Positions 8,488 through 17,515 of a DNA stretch of 64,000 nucleotides are shown one piece after another. The position numbers were made by a program, and so were the translations under genes. This DNA comes from Lysobacterales bacterium PRO7 (GTDB lineage Bacteria > Pseudomonadota > Gammaproteobacteria > Xanthomonadales > Rhodanobacteraceae): the NCBI GenBank assembly GCA_021404785.1, contig QWHH01000002.1, forward strand, positions 1 to 64,000. Reading direction: 5' to 3'. A model generated the notes under the pieces. That model searched no databases and was not told the origin of the DNA. It saw only the letters and a list, made by a program, of their open reading frames with translations. Position 1 is the stretch's first letter; each line of letters begins with the position of its first letter.

Positions 8488-9588
8488 TCAGTTCGCGGCT
8501 TGCGCGATGCGCACCGGCGTGCCATCGGCCAGGCGTGACTGGCCGTCCGTCACCACCGTCTCCCCGGCGCTCAATCCGCTCGCGATAACGGCTTCACCGT
8601 TCACGTCGCGCGCAACTTTCACGCTGCGCTGCTCGGCATGCGAATCGGGTTTGACCACGAACACATAGTCGCCGTCCGGACCCTGCTTGACCGCCGCCAC
8701 GGGAATCGCGAGCGCATCGGCTTGCGTGGCGAGCGTCATCGATACATCGACGAACTGTCCGGGCCACAGCGCCTGATCCGCGTTCGCGAATTCCGCGCGC
8801 ACCTTGACCGTATTCGTGGCAGGATCCACGGCATTGTCCACGAAGGCCACCTTGCCGCTCGCGCGCGATGCCGCGCCCTCGACCCAGGCCTGCGCCGGCA
8901 ACGTGCCCTGCGCGAGCGCCGCGCGCACGCGGTCGACATCGCGGCCGGGCACGGCGAAGTTCACGTAGATCGGCGCGATGCGGTTGATCACGAGCAGCGG
9001 ATTGGTGTCGTTGGCCTTGACCAGGTTGCCGGCCTGCACCAACACGCGCCCGGCGCGGCCATCCATCGGCGCGTAGATGCTGGTATAGCCGAGTGTGAGT
9101 TTCGCGGCTTCGACATTGGCCTGATCGACCTTGACGCTCGCCGCCGCTGCCGCTTCCGCCGTCACGTATTGTTGCATCTGGTCCGCCGAGATGAACCCCT
9201 TCTTCGCGACCGGCGCATAGCGCTCAACTTGTGCGTGCGCCAGATCGCGCGCGGCGGCGTCCTTCGCCAGCGCCGCCTGTGCCTGCGCCAGTAGGGCCTT
9301 CGCCGGACGCGGATCGATGGCGAACAGCAGTTGTCCCTTCCTGATCTCGCCGCCATCGGCGGCGTGCACATCGAGCAACTGGCCGTCGACCAGCGATTTC
9401 ACCGCAATGCTGTCGATCGCCTCGACCGTGCCCACGGCCTGCACGAGTTCGGGCAAGGCCTTGCGCACCACTTGCGCGATCTCCACCGGAACCGCCGCAG
9501 GTGCCGGCGGCGGCGCATGTTGCGAACACGCCGCCAGCGCGGCGCAAACCGCGAGCGGCCAACCATAATGGAGCTTTCGATTCGGCAT
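8488..9588 (-). CDS. RND efflux membrane-fusion lipoprotein (MdtA/AcrA-like)
   Basis: This is the periplasmic adaptor linking the RND permease to an outer-membrane channel. The product is 366 aa. Its signal peptide has a lipobox ending AALAAC, so Cys21 is probably the lipidated residue. After it come a lipoyl-type hairpin, in which DGQLLDVHAADGGEIRKG and later GRAGRVLVQAGNLVKAND form the two half-motifs, a coiled-coil rich in Ala and Lys, a beta-barrel domain and a membrane-proximal domain. It is the first gene of the two-gene efflux unit, divergent from mfd across a 190-bp gap. Confidence 0.93.
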   Translation of the reverse strand: MPNRKLHYGWPLAVCAALAACSQHAPPPAPAAVPVEIAQVVRKALPELVQAVGTVEAIDSIAVKSLVDGQLLDVHAADGGEIRKGQLLFAIDPRPAKALLAQAQAALAKDAAARDLAHAQVERYAPVAKKGFISADQMQQYVTAEAAAAASVKVDQANVEAAKLTLGYTSIYAPMDGRAGRVLVQAGNLVKANDTNPLLVINRIAPIYVNFAVPGRDVDRVRAALAQGTLPAQAWVEGAASRASGKVAFVDNAVDPATNTVKVRAEFANADQALWPGQFVDVSMTLATQADALAIPVAAVKQGPDGDYVFVVKPDSHAEQRSVKVARDVNGEAVIASGLSAGETVVTDGQSRLADGTPVRIAQAAN

Positions 9589-9691
9589 GGATTTCCCGTG
9601 ACGCGGTGCGGCGCGTGATTATCGCGCGCCGGCGCACCGGGCAGCGTAAAGACTTGTGAAACCTGGGCCACCCTGCCGAAAGTCACGCGTG

Positions 9692-9720
9692 TTCGGCGCG
9701 CGCGTGAGCTGCGCTAAACT
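9692..9720 (+). promoter_or_regulatory. mfd: Weak candidate promoter for mfd
   Basis: TTCGGC (9692-9697) and TAAACT (9715-9720) are separated by 17 bp, in the divergent gap between the efflux genes and mfd. The -10 is reasonable and the -35 is poor. Confidence 0.3.
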
Positions 9721-9778
9721 GCGACCTCCCGCGCCGGGCACCGCAGTGCCATCGGCGCTGTCTTCGTTGGCGACCCGC

Positions 9779-12700
9779 ATGCAATTGTTCGACGCTCCCC
9801 TTCCGCGCGATGCGAAACTTCGCGCCTTCTGGAACACCCCACCCGGCAGCGCCTGTGCGCTGGCCATCGCACAGGCCGCGCGCCGCCATGCGGGAGTCGT
9901 CGTTGCGGTCACTCACGACACGCACGCAGCGCATGCGCTGGAATCCGACTTGCGCCTGTTCGCCGGCGCCGACCTGGACGTGCTGCATTTCCCGGACTGG
10001 GAAACCCTGCCCTACGATCTGTTCGCGCCGCATCCGCAGATCGTCTCGCAACGCATCGCCGCGCTGTACCGATTGCCCGGCATCACGCACGGCGTACTCG
10101 TGGTCCCCGCCGCGACACTGATGCAGCGCCTGGCGCCGCGCAATTTCATCGGCGGATCGAGCCTCGTGCTCGAACTCAAACAGACGCTCGACCTTGCCCG
10201 CGAACAGCAGCGCCTGCAGGCCGCCGGTTACCGCAACGTGCCGCAGGTGAACGAACCCGGCGACTTCGCCGTGCGCGGCGCGCTGATCGACATTTTCCCG
10301 ATGGGCACGGCCGAGCCGTACCGCATCGAACTGTTCGACCGCGAGATCGATTCGATCCGCAGCTTCGATCCGGCGACCCAGCGCTCGCTGCACAAGGTGG
10401 ACAAAGTGCACCTGCTGCCGGCGCGCGAATTCCCGCTCACGGACGAATCGACCAAGGCCTTCCGCAACACGTTGCGCGAGCGCTTTCCCATCGATACGCG
10501 CCATTGCCCGCTGTACCAGGACCTGAAGGAAGGCGCGTCGCCGGCAGGCATCGAGTATTACCTGCCGCTGTTCTTCGAGCACACGCAAACCCTGTTCGAC
10601 TATCTCGGCGCGAATCCGCTGTTCGTCCTCGCCGAAAACGCGCTGGACGCGGCGGATGCGTTCTGGCAGCAGGCGCAACAACGCCACGACAGCCGCGCGC
10701 ACGACATCGAGCGACCGATCCTGCCCGTCGCCGAACTTTATCTGCCGCCGGACCAGCTGCGCGAGCAGTTGAACCTGCACCTGCGCGCCGAATTCGTCGC
10801 GGCCGGAACGAATCCGCACGCCGTCAACCTCGGCGCGGAACCTGCACCGCAGTTGCCGATCAATCGGCGCGGCGAGGCGCCTGGCACGGAACTGAAACGC
10901 TTCCTCGATGATTACGCCGGGCGCGTGCTGATTGCGGTGGATTCCGCGGGCCGACGCGAAGCGTTGCTCGATCAACTCGCCCAGGCGGATTTGCGTCCTC
11001 AGGTCGTGCAATCGTGGCAGGAGTTCCTTGGAGGCACGACGAAGCTGGAGATTGCCGTCGCCGCATTCGACGACGGCTTCGTACTATCAGATCCTCCGCT
11101 TACGGTCCTCACCGAGCGCCAACTGCTCGGAGAACGTGCGCAACAGGCGCGCCGGCGCAAGGTCACCGCGCGCGATCCGGAAACCGTGCTGCGCGACCTC
11201 TCGGAGCTCGCCATCGGCGCGCCCATTGTGCACGCAGACCACGGCGTCGGCCGTTACCAGGGCCTGACCAAGCTCGACGTGGGCGGCGGCGGTGAATTCC
11301 TCGTCATCGAATACGCCAACGCCGACAAGCTCTATGTGCCGGTCGCGCAATTGCATCTGGTGTCGCGCTATTCCGGTACCGCGCCGGAACTCGCGCCGCT
11401 GCACTCTCTCGGCGGCAACGCCTGGGAACGCGCCAAGCGCAAAGCTGCGCAAAAGGTTCGCGATGCGGCGGCCGAACTGCTCGCACTATATGCGCAGCGC
11501 GAAGCGCGCCAGGGGCATGCACTGGTCTTCGACCGCGCGCTGTACGCGCAATTCGCGGCCGCGTTTCCGTTCGAGGAGACTCCGGACCAACTGCAGGCCA
11601 TCGACGCCGTGATCGCCGACCTCGCCTCCGGCAAGGCGATGGATCGCGTGGTTTGCGGCGACGTCGGCTTCGGCAAGACCGAGGTCGCGCTGCGCGCGGC
11701 CTTTGTCGCCGCGACCGCGGGCAAGCAGGTTGCCGTGCTCGTGCCGACCACCCTGCTCGCGCAGCAGCACTACCAGAATTTCCGCGACCGCTTCGCCGAC
11801 TGGCCAGTGCGCGTGGAAGTGATCTCGCGCTTCAAGTCGAAGAAGGAAACCGGCGCCGCGCTGGCGAAGCTGCGCGACGGCCAGATCGACGTGATGATCG
11901 GCACGCACCGGCTGTTGCAGGCGGATGTGAAGTTCAAGGACCTGGGGCTCGTCATTGTCGACGAGGAACACCGCTTCGGCGTGCGCCACAAGGAGGCGCT
12001 GAAGCGGCTGCGTGCCGAGGTCGACCTGCTCACGCTCACCGCCACGCCGATTCCGCGCACCCTGAACATGGCAATGGCGGGTCTGCGCGACCTGTCCATC
12101 ATTGCCACGCCGCCGGAGCATCGCCTCGCGGTGAAGACTTTCGTCACGCCATACGATGCCGCCACGGTGCGCGAAGCGTTCCAGCGCGAACTCGGGCGCG
12201 GCGGACAAGTCTACTTTTTGCACAATGCGGTCGACAGCATCGAACGCACCGCGCGCGACTTGAGCGAATTGATCCCGGACGCACGCATCCGCATCGCCCA
12301 TGGCCAAATGCCCGAACGCGAACTCGAACAGGTCATGCTCGACTTCTACCGCCAGCGTTTCAACGTACTGGTGTGCACGACCATCATCGAATCCGGCATC
12401 GACGTGCCCAGCGCGAACACCATCCTGATCGACCGCGCCGACCGCTTCGGCCTCGCCCAGCTGCACCAATTGCGCGGCCGTGTCGGCCGCTCCCATCATC
12501 GCGCTTACGCCTACCTGATCGTGCCCGACAAGCGCGCCCTCACCGCGGATGCGGAGAAACGCCTCGACGCCATCGCCGCAATGGAAGAACTCGGCGCCGG
12601 CTTCACGCTCGCCACGCATGACCTCGAAATCCGCGGCGCGGGTGAACTGCTCGGCGAGGAACAATCCGGCCAGATCGAGGAAATCGGATTCGCGCTGTAT

Positions 12701-13216
12701 TCCGAATTGCTGGATCGCGCCGTGCGTGCGCTCAAATCGGGCAAGGTGCCGGATTTCGACCTGACCAGCGAACACGACGCCGAAGTCGAACTGCACATGC
12801 CCGCGCTGATTCCCGACGATTACCTCGCCGACGTGCATGCGCGCCTGACCCTGTACAAGCGCATCGCAAGCGCGCGCGACGCGGATGCGTTGCGCGAACT
12901 GCAAGTGGAGATGATCGACAGATTCGGGTTGCTTCCGGATAGCGTCAAGAACCTGTTCGCCGCGGCCGCGCTGAAACTCGGCGCGAATGCGCTCGGCATC
13001 CGCAAGCTCGAGCTCGGCGAAAACGGCGGGCGCATCGTGTTCAAGCCGAATCCGCCGATCGAACCCATGACCATCATCAAGCTGATCCAGACGCAGCCGA
13101 AAACCTACGCGCTCGACGGACAGGACAAGCTGAAGATCCGCATGCCACTGCCCGGCGCGGCGGAGCGCCTGGGCGCAGCGCAAAACCTGTTGCGCACGCT
13201 CGCCGCGCGGCCATGA
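9779..13216 (+). CDS. mfd: Transcription-repair coupling factor Mfd
   Basis: Mfd pushes RNA polymerase stalled at DNA lesions off the template and recruits UvrA for strand-specific repair. The product is 1145 aa (E. coli 1148). The N-terminal UvrB-like region spans roughly residues 1-330. The RNA-polymerase-interacting domain follows (around VHADHGVGRYQGL), then the RecG-like translocase with Walker A GDVGFGKT (627-634) and DEEH (728-731), the TRG region and a C-terminal UvrA-autoinhibitory domain. An upstream in-frame start at 9656 would add 41 residues with no family resemblance, so I use the ATG at 9779. The stop overlaps the start of the next gene. Confidence 0.97.
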   Translation: MQLFDAPLPRDAKLRAFWNTPPGSACALAIAQAARRHAGVVVAVTHDTHAAHALESDLRLFAGADLDVLHFPDWETLPYDLFAPHPQIVSQRIAALYRLPGITHGVLVVPAATLMQRLAPRNFIGGSSLVLELKQTLDLAREQQRLQAAGYRNVPQVNEPGDFAVRGALIDIFPMGTAEPYRIELFDREIDSIRSFDPATQRSLHKVDKVHLLPAREFPLTDESTKAFRNTLRERFPIDTRHCPLYQDLKEGASPAGIEYYLPLFFEHTQTLFDYLGANPLFVLAENALDAADAFWQQAQQRHDSRAHDIERPILPVAELYLPPDQLREQLNLHLRAEFVAAGTNPHAVNLGAEPAPQLPINRRGEAPGTELKRFLDDYAGRVLIAVDSAGRREALLDQLAQADLRPQVVQSWQEFLGGTTKLEIAVAAFDDGFVLSDPPLTVLTERQLLGERAQQARRRKVTARDPETVLRDLSELAIGAPIVHADHGVGRYQGLTKLDVGGGGEFLVIEYANADKLYVPVAQLHLVSRYSGTAPELAPLHSLGGNAWERAKRKAAQKVRDAAAELLALYAQREARQGHALVFDRALYAQFAAAFPFEETPDQLQAIDAVIADLASGKAMDRVVCGDVGFGKTEVALRAAFVAATAGKQVAVLVPTTLLAQQHYQNFRDRFADWPVRVEVISRFKSKKETGAALAKLRDGQIDVMIGTHRLLQADVKFKDLGLVIVDEEHRFGVRHKEALKRLRAEVDLLTLTATPIPRTLNMAMAGLRDLSIIATPPEHRLAVKTFVTPYDAATVREAFQRELGRGGQVYFLHNAVDSIERTARDLSELIPDARIRIAHGQMPERELEQVMLDFYRQRFNVLVCTTIIESGIDVPSANTILIDRADRFGLAQLHQLRGRVGRSHHRAYAYLIVPDKRALTADAEKRLDAIAAMEELGAGFTLATHDLEIRGAGELLGEEQSGQIEEIGFALYSELLDRAVRALKSGKVPDFDLTSEHDAEVELHMPALIPDDYLADVHARLTLYKRIASARDADALRELQVEMIDRFGLLPDSVKNLFAAAALKLGANALGIRKLELGENGGRIVFKPNPPIEPMTIIKLIQTQPKTYALDGQDKLKIRMPLPGAAERLGAAQNLLRTLAARP

Positions 13217-13434
13217 AAACCTTGTCGGTGAAAGTGAAACCCAACTCGCGCACAAGTTCGCTCGAGCAAATCGACGACGGCTGGCTCGCGCAAATCAAAT
13301 CGCCGCCGGTCGACGGCAAGGCGAATGCGGAACTGATTGCGTTGATCGCCGAAAAATTCGGCTGCCGGAAAAATCAGGTGACGATCAAGGCGGGCGCCGG
13401 CGGGCGCATGAAACTGGTGCGTATCGACGACTGA
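13213..13434 (+). CDS. DUF167/YggU family protein
   Basis: The product is 73 aa. The family core is clear: VKVKPNSRTSSLEQ, then PPVDGKANAELIALIAEKFG, then VTIKAGAGGRMKLVRI. YggU-type proteins are small alpha/beta proteins of unknown role; E. coli YggU is somewhat longer (96 aa). The ATG overlaps the mfd stop codon by 4 bp, so translation is probably coupled to mfd. Confidence 0.9.
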   Translation: MKTLSVKVKPNSRTSSLEQIDDGWLAQIKSPPVDGKANAELIALIAEKFGCRKNQVTIKAGAGGRMKLVRIDD

Positions 13435-13488
13435 AAACTCATGCGCTGGACGAGATTGTCGAAGACTTGAACCGCAAGGAGAAGGCAA

Positions 13489-13989
13489 ATGCCCGTAGCA
13501 AAAGAAGGTAGTCCCGCCGCCACGAACCGCACCGCCGTGGTACGCAAGTCCGACCGCGAACTCCTCGTCACGCGAACGTTCGATGCACCGACGCATATCG
13601 TCTTCGAGGCGTGGAGCAAACCCGAATTGTTCCAGCGTTGGTGGATTCCGAAGTCGGCGGGCATGTCGCTGGTTTCCTGCGACATGGATATTCGCACCGG
13701 GGGCACGTATCGCCTCGTGTTCCGTCATCCGGCCTTCGATCAACCGATGGCATTCTTCGGCACGTACCAGGAAGTGACGCCGCACAAGCGCATCGTGTGG
13801 ACGAACGAAGAAAGCGATCAGGGCGCCGTGACCACGGTGACGTTTGAAGAACGTGCCGGCAAGACGCTGGTCACCCTGCACGAACTCTACCCCACGACAG
13901 CCGCCCTCGAGGAAGCCCTCGCCGGTTCGGCGGAAGGCCTGCCCGAACAGTTCGCGCAGCTGGATGAGTTGCTCGCAGGCAGACCGTGA
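13489..13989 (+). CDS. SRPBCC (AHSA1-type) domain protein
   Basis: The product is 166 aa with the AHSA1 pattern: VTRTFDAPTHIVFEAWSKPE, then a WW-containing helix (FQRWWIPKSAG), DIRTGGTYRLVFRHP, and a long C-terminal helix after LVTLHELYPT. The fold forms a hydrophobic ligand cavity; many bacterial members are stress or lipid-binding proteins of unknown substrate. A good ribosome-binding site, AAGGAGAAGG, precedes the ATG by a few bases. A separate short gap from the DUF167 gene suggests it may be the last gene of the mfd unit. Confidence 0.87.
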   Translation: MPVAKEGSPAATNRTAVVRKSDRELLVTRTFDAPTHIVFEAWSKPELFQRWWIPKSAGMSLVSCDMDIRTGGTYRLVFRHPAFDQPMAFFGTYQEVTPHKRIVWTNEESDQGAVTTVTFEERAGKTLVTLHELYPTTAALEEALAGSAEGLPEQFAQLDELLAGRP

Positions 13990-14014
13990 CCGCACCGCGG
14001 CCTCGCCTCCAACA

Positions 14015-14510
14015 ACGGGTTAGGCCTCACCTGCGGAATTTGACTTGCGGGAACTTCCCTGAGAGTTCATGGAGAAGTACAAGAGCGTAATCATGGTGGG
14101 AATGATGAAGCCCTTTAGATATGAGAGCGGGTGTCTACCTTCCAAGAAGCGAAACGGGAGATCCAAGAAGAATGCCAAGTAGTGTGTCGCTACCAGCGCG
14201 GAAATCGCAGCCCACATTCCATACAGGGCAAACCGCTTATTCATGACCACAAGAATCAGGCTGGAAACAATCATCACACGAAGAATAGATTGGGCGTTCT
14301 CGAAATAGCTGCGCGTATTTCCACTCACGCCTTCGTACAAATCCGTGCCTGAGCCATAGTACAGGTCGAAGAGAGTGTACGTGTGGTAGAAAATGAGAAG
14401 ACCGGCCAGCGCGCAAATGACTACTCTCTGTACTGGAAGGTGTCTTCGGACAAACTCAAGTAGACGCATGATTGGCGAGTACCGCAGGTGTGAATGCGAG
14501 GCCTAACGTC
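14015..14510 (-). mobile_element. Solitary integron gene-cassette-like element
   Basis: A single low-GC gene lies between GTTAGGC at 14019-14025 and GCCTAAC at 14501-14507 (plus strand). These are the core recombination sequences of attC sites. The wider ends form an inverted repeat: GTTAGGCCTC (14019-14028) against GAGGCCTAAC (14498-14507), with CACCTGCGG and CCGCAGGTG just inside. Read on the minus strand, the sequence upstream of the gene is CTTAACTCAGACGTTAGGC, the usual 3' half of an attC. Downstream, the stop codon lies inside GCCTAAC, followed by CCGTTGTTGG, which resembles an attC 5' half. About 49% GC in a sampled 120 bp of the gene contrasts with clearly higher GC in the flanking genes. 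No integrase gene is in the window. Confidence 0.6.
14020..14469 (-). CDS. Cassette-borne integral membrane protein of unknown function
   Basis: The product is 149 aa with four predicted membrane helices, near residues 15-33, 62-77, 80-102 and 120-138. A short charged N-terminus (MRLLEFVRRHLPVQR) and a Ser/Gly-rich tail (NSQGSSRKSNSAGEA) frame them. I recognise no family. Codon use and base composition are unlike the flanking genes, with many AGT, AGA and TAC-type codons. The TAA stop lies within the GCCTAAC core at the left end of the cassette, as is common in integron cassettes. There is no convincing ribosome-binding site. It may have been acquired by transfer; its function is unknown. Confidence 0.7.
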   Translation of the reverse strand: MRLLEFVRRHLPVQRVVICALAGLLIFYHTYTLFDLYYGSGTDLYEGVSGNTRSYFENAQSILRVMIVSSLILVVMNKRFALYGMWAAISALVATHYLAFFLDLPFRFLEGRHPLSYLKGFIIPTMITLLYFSMNSQGSSRKSNSAGEA

Positions 14511-14535
14511 TGAGTTAAGCGGCGGTTGCCGCCGC
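14501..14535. other. attC-like half site followed by a perfect hairpin
   Basis: GCCTAACGTCTGAGTTAAGC (14501-14520) matches the R'/L' half of a typical attC read in reverse. It runs into a perfect 7-bp stem, GCGGCGG (14519-14525) and CCGCCGC (14529-14535), with a TTG loop. A complete attC would repeat the L'' and R'' boxes beyond the stem. Instead the sequence continues as GCACAACATGTTAC, so the site looks truncated or degenerate. Confidence 0.5.
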
Positions 14536-14610
14536 GCACAACATGTTACTGCAACCGACTCGCAGCTGTCCCACGGCGTCCACGATCAAGTTCCGCGCAG
14601 CGATTGGCGC

Positions 14611-16692
14611 TTACACCGACAAACCCGCATCGCCCTCCACCACCGTCACCCGCATCTTCGGTGCCTCGCCCGCCTTCCACAGCGGCACTTCGTGGCGGAC
14701 GCGGTAGCGCAGCGGGCCGCCGTCCGGAGTCTTGCTGCGTTCGATCGGCCGCGGGATGCAGACGAACTCGGTCACCATCGTGTTGGCGTCGACGCGCACG
14801 GTGGCGTAACCGTGCCCGCCCGCATCGACGAAGGTCAGGTGCGGCGCCAGTTCGGGATTGCGCAGCGCGTGCGCTTTCGCAAGATCGCCGCTGCGGGCGT
14901 ATTCGAGCGCCGAACGGACGCCATGGTGCAACAGCAGGTTCTGCGTGCATTGCGGCGGTCCGCCGCCGGGATTGGCGACGTACAGCGGGCGCAGCGGATT
15001 GTCCGGTTTGAAATTGTGCTCGTTGGCTTCCGCCGAGCCCACGGAACTGATCGAGCCGCCCACGAAACTGACGCCGACGGGCTCGAACGCGGCAGGCGGC
15101 AAAGCCTTGGCCGCATATCCCGCCCAGAAGCTGTGGCGATCGCCGGAGACGATCGCCAGGCCAGTGATCCCGGCATCGCGCACGGCGTCGAAGATTTCCG
15201 CGCGCTCGTGGTACATGGCGCCCCAGTCCCAGGTGCCCGCCAGGCCGTAGCCGGCGCCCTTCCACTTGCCGAGTTCCGGCGGCAGGTTCTGCGGATCGAC
15301 GCGCTGATCGAGCTGTCCCAGGGAATTGCCCCAGACCTTCCAGGTGGCCTTCGCGTTCCGCAGTTGCTCGAGGAACCATGCTTTCTGCTTCGCGCCCAGC
15401 ATCGTCTGTGGCGCTTCGGCCATGCGGTAGTTGGCCACGCTCCTGTCACCGAAGCTCAGCTTCGCTGGCGGATGGCCGTTGGCATAATCGCGGCCCGCGT
15501 CGAGCTGCGCCCACAATTCCTCGGGAACGAAGCCCAGTTTGTCGTCTTCGAACAGCGGATTGATTTCGTCGTGGTTGCCGGGGTCGCGCGAGCGGTAGCT
15601 GCGCTGGTCGGTGATGATCAGGTCGATGTGCCGGCCCCAGCGCATGGCGCGATAGCCGATCAGGCTGTTGATGGCGGCGAGATTGTTGGGCTCGGTTCCC
15701 AAACCGGTGTCGTCGAAATCCTTGACCGGCGTGTCGACGACATGCGGCGCTTTGAAGGTGTCCAGGTTCGAGCCTGGAGGCAGCACGCGTGCCGGCTGGT
15801 ATTCGAACCAGGCCTGATTCGCCGCGACCTTTAGCGTCTGCGCGGGAACCCAACCCTCGGTGCCGGGGAATTCCTGGATCGACTGCCAGCCGTTCCAGGA
15901 GAATTCGTGGTTGTCCCACATCGCCACGAAGGGCCAGCGCGCGCGCGCATCCTGCAAATCCGGATCCTGCAGGTAGGCGTGGTAGGCGACTCGATAGTCC
16001 TCGAGCGAGTCCGGCACCCAGAAGCGATTCCTGGCGACCACCTTGCCCTTCGGATACTTGATCGGGAACGTGATCTTGCGGTCGTAGCGATGGCCGTTCT
16101 TGACCTGGTCCGGGTACTGCACGACTTCGTAGATGAAGTCGCCCAGGTGCAGCACGAAACCGATCCTTTCCTCGGGTGCGGCGCGCTCGTCCTCCCAGAT
16201 CATGCGCCGGTAGGCATTCAAATGACCCTCGCAGATGTCCTGGCAACTGACGAAGGCGAAGCGCGACGGCCGCGCATCATCGGGATTCGGCGCCGTCAGC
16301 GTGCGGCCAATCCGACTGCCGTTGCCCTCCTCGTCCACGAAGCGATACCAGTATTCGTGCGCCGATTGCAGGTGGCCGACAAGGACGCGGCAGGTCCAGT
16401 CGGACTGCGCCTGCACCCGCGCCGTCGTCTTCGCGATCACGCGCGTGAACGCCGGGTCGTCGGCGATTTCCACGAGCAAGGTGGCGCTTTTGCGCCCGTC
16501 CACGTATGGGCGCCGTGTCCACAGCAGGACGCTGTTGTCGTCGGGATCGCCGGACGCAACGCCTTGCGGATACATCTCGCGCCGCTCACGCCAGCCGCTC
16601 GACGACGGGCGCACGGGCGTGCAGCCCCAGGCCAGCGAGGCGCCCAGCGCGACGGAAAGCTTCAGGAATTGTCGGCGGCCCATGGTTGGCAT
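14611..16692 (-). CDS. PhoD-like alkaline phosphatase family protein, Tat-exported
   Basis: This is a calcium/iron-type phosphodi- or monoesterase of the PhoD superfamily, acting outside the cytoplasm. The product is 693 aa from an ATG at 16692, which has GGGGAGGAC just upstream; an earlier start at 16773 lacks this. Residues 1-24 are a twin-arginine signal (R6-R7 in GRRQFLKL). It ends in a Cys at 24 that may be lipidated, although LAWGC is not a perfect lipobox. Metal-site motifs are present: SCQD at 149-152, HLGDFIYE at 182-189, then WDNHEF and SGDRHSFW. It is longer than classical PhoD, with an extra C-terminal region of about 100 aa. It stands alone on this strand. Confidence 0.87.
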   Translation of the reverse strand: MPTMGRRQFLKLSVALGASLAWGCTPVRPSSSGWRERREMYPQGVASGDPDDNSVLLWTRRPYVDGRKSATLLVEIADDPAFTRVIAKTTARVQAQSDWTCRVLVGHLQSAHEYWYRFVDEEGNGSRIGRTLTAPNPDDARPSRFAFVSCQDICEGHLNAYRRMIWEDERAAPEERIGFVLHLGDFIYEVVQYPDQVKNGHRYDRKITFPIKYPKGKVVARNRFWVPDSLEDYRVAYHAYLQDPDLQDARARWPFVAMWDNHEFSWNGWQSIQEFPGTEGWVPAQTLKVAANQAWFEYQPARVLPPGSNLDTFKAPHVVDTPVKDFDDTGLGTEPNNLAAINSLIGYRAMRWGRHIDLIITDQRSYRSRDPGNHDEINPLFEDDKLGFVPEELWAQLDAGRDYANGHPPAKLSFGDRSVANYRMAEAPQTMLGAKQKAWFLEQLRNAKATWKVWGNSLGQLDQRVDPQNLPPELGKWKGAGYGLAGTWDWGAMYHERAEIFDAVRDAGITGLAIVSGDRHSFWAGYAAKALPPAAFEPVGVSFVGGSISSVGSAEANEHNFKPDNPLRPLYVANPGGGPPQCTQNLLLHHGVRSALEYARSGDLAKAHALRNPELAPHLTFVDAGGHGYATVRVDANTMVTEFVCIPRPIERSKTPDGGPLRYRVRHEVPLWKAGEAPKMRVTVVEGDAGLSV

Positions 16693-16816
16693 GTCGTCCT
16701 CCCCGCAATCGATGCGGCGAAAACTAGACCCGATCGCGGATTGCGGAGCGTGCCGAAAGTATCGCGGGACCATGTACGAGTGGCCGAAAGCGGCCTCGCG
16801 TGGCGAAACGAACCGC

Positions 16817-17380
16817 TTAGTTCCCGCCCAACCGGCCCATGAACTGCCGGTAATACTGCAACTCGGCGATCGAGTCGCGCACGTCGCTCAACGCCGTGTG
16901 CGTGGATTCCTTGGTGAAACCCTTGGCCAGATCCGGGGACCAGCGCCGCACCAGCTCCTTGATCGTGGATACATCAAGGTTGCGGTAGTGGAAAAACCGC
17001 TCCAGCCGCGGCATCTGCCGGTACAGGAAGCGCCGGTCCTGGCAGATGGAATTGCCGCACATCGGCGACTTGCCCGCCGGCACCCAGCGGTTCAGGAATT
17101 CCATGGTCAGCGCCTCGGCTTGCGCGATGTCGACGGTCGAATCCAGTACGCGTTGCCAGAGTCCGGACTTGGCGTGCTGCTTGCGGTTCCAGTCGTCCAT
17201 CCCTTCGAGACGGGAAAGCTCATGGTGTATGGCGAATTCCGGACCTTCTTCCAGTATATTCAAGTGTTTATCGGTGACAATCGTTGCAATTTCCAGGATG
17301 GAATCGGCGTCGGTATCGAGGCCGGTCATCTCCAGATCGATCCAGATCAGGTTGTCTTCGTGCGGCAACGCGTGGTTCAT
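16817..17380 (-). CDS. orn: Oligoribonuclease Orn
   Basis: Orn is an essential 3'-5' exonuclease that degrades RNA di- and oligonucleotides, including pGpG from c-di-GMP breakdown. The product is 187 aa (E. coli 181). DEDDh residues are visible: [10 protein letters not shown] near residue 14, then [17 protein letters not shown] spacing and [10 protein letters not shown] at the end. An upstream ATG at 17419 would add 13 residues without family match, so I use 17380. It lies divergent from a GGDEF/EAL protein, which fits a possible link through pGpG, but this is only adjacency. Confidence 0.95.
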   Translation of the reverse strand: MNHALPHEDNLIWIDLEMTGLDTDADSILEIATIVTDKHLNILEEGPEFAIHHELSRLEGMDDWNRKQHAKSGLWQRVLDSTVDIAQAEALTMEFLNRWVPAGKSPMCGNSICQDRRFLYRQMPRLERFFHYRNLDVSTIKELVRRWSPDLAKGFTKESTHTALSDVRDSIAELQYYRQFMGRLGGN

Positions 17381-17515
17381 GCGGTGGGTTGTCCTGTGTT
17401 GTTGTCCGTACCTTAGCACCCGACGCGCGATTGTGCCCGATCCGGCACGATTTGCGCATGTACGCAGTCGCCTTTACACTCGCGCGCCCGTGCCTGGCGC
17501 TTACAGGGAAGCTCC

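Noticed and set aside
11486..13255. A 589-aa open frame opposite mfd
   Set aside because: Mfd is complete and conserved over this interval; the antisense frame has no recognisable domain.
14019..14507. The inverted repeats as ends of an insertion sequence
   Set aside because: No transposase frame lies between them and no target duplication is visible; the core bases match attC sites instead.
14519..14535. The perfect GC hairpin as a terminator
   Set aside because: There is no T tract on either strand; it follows the attC-like half site directly, so it is better read as part of that site.
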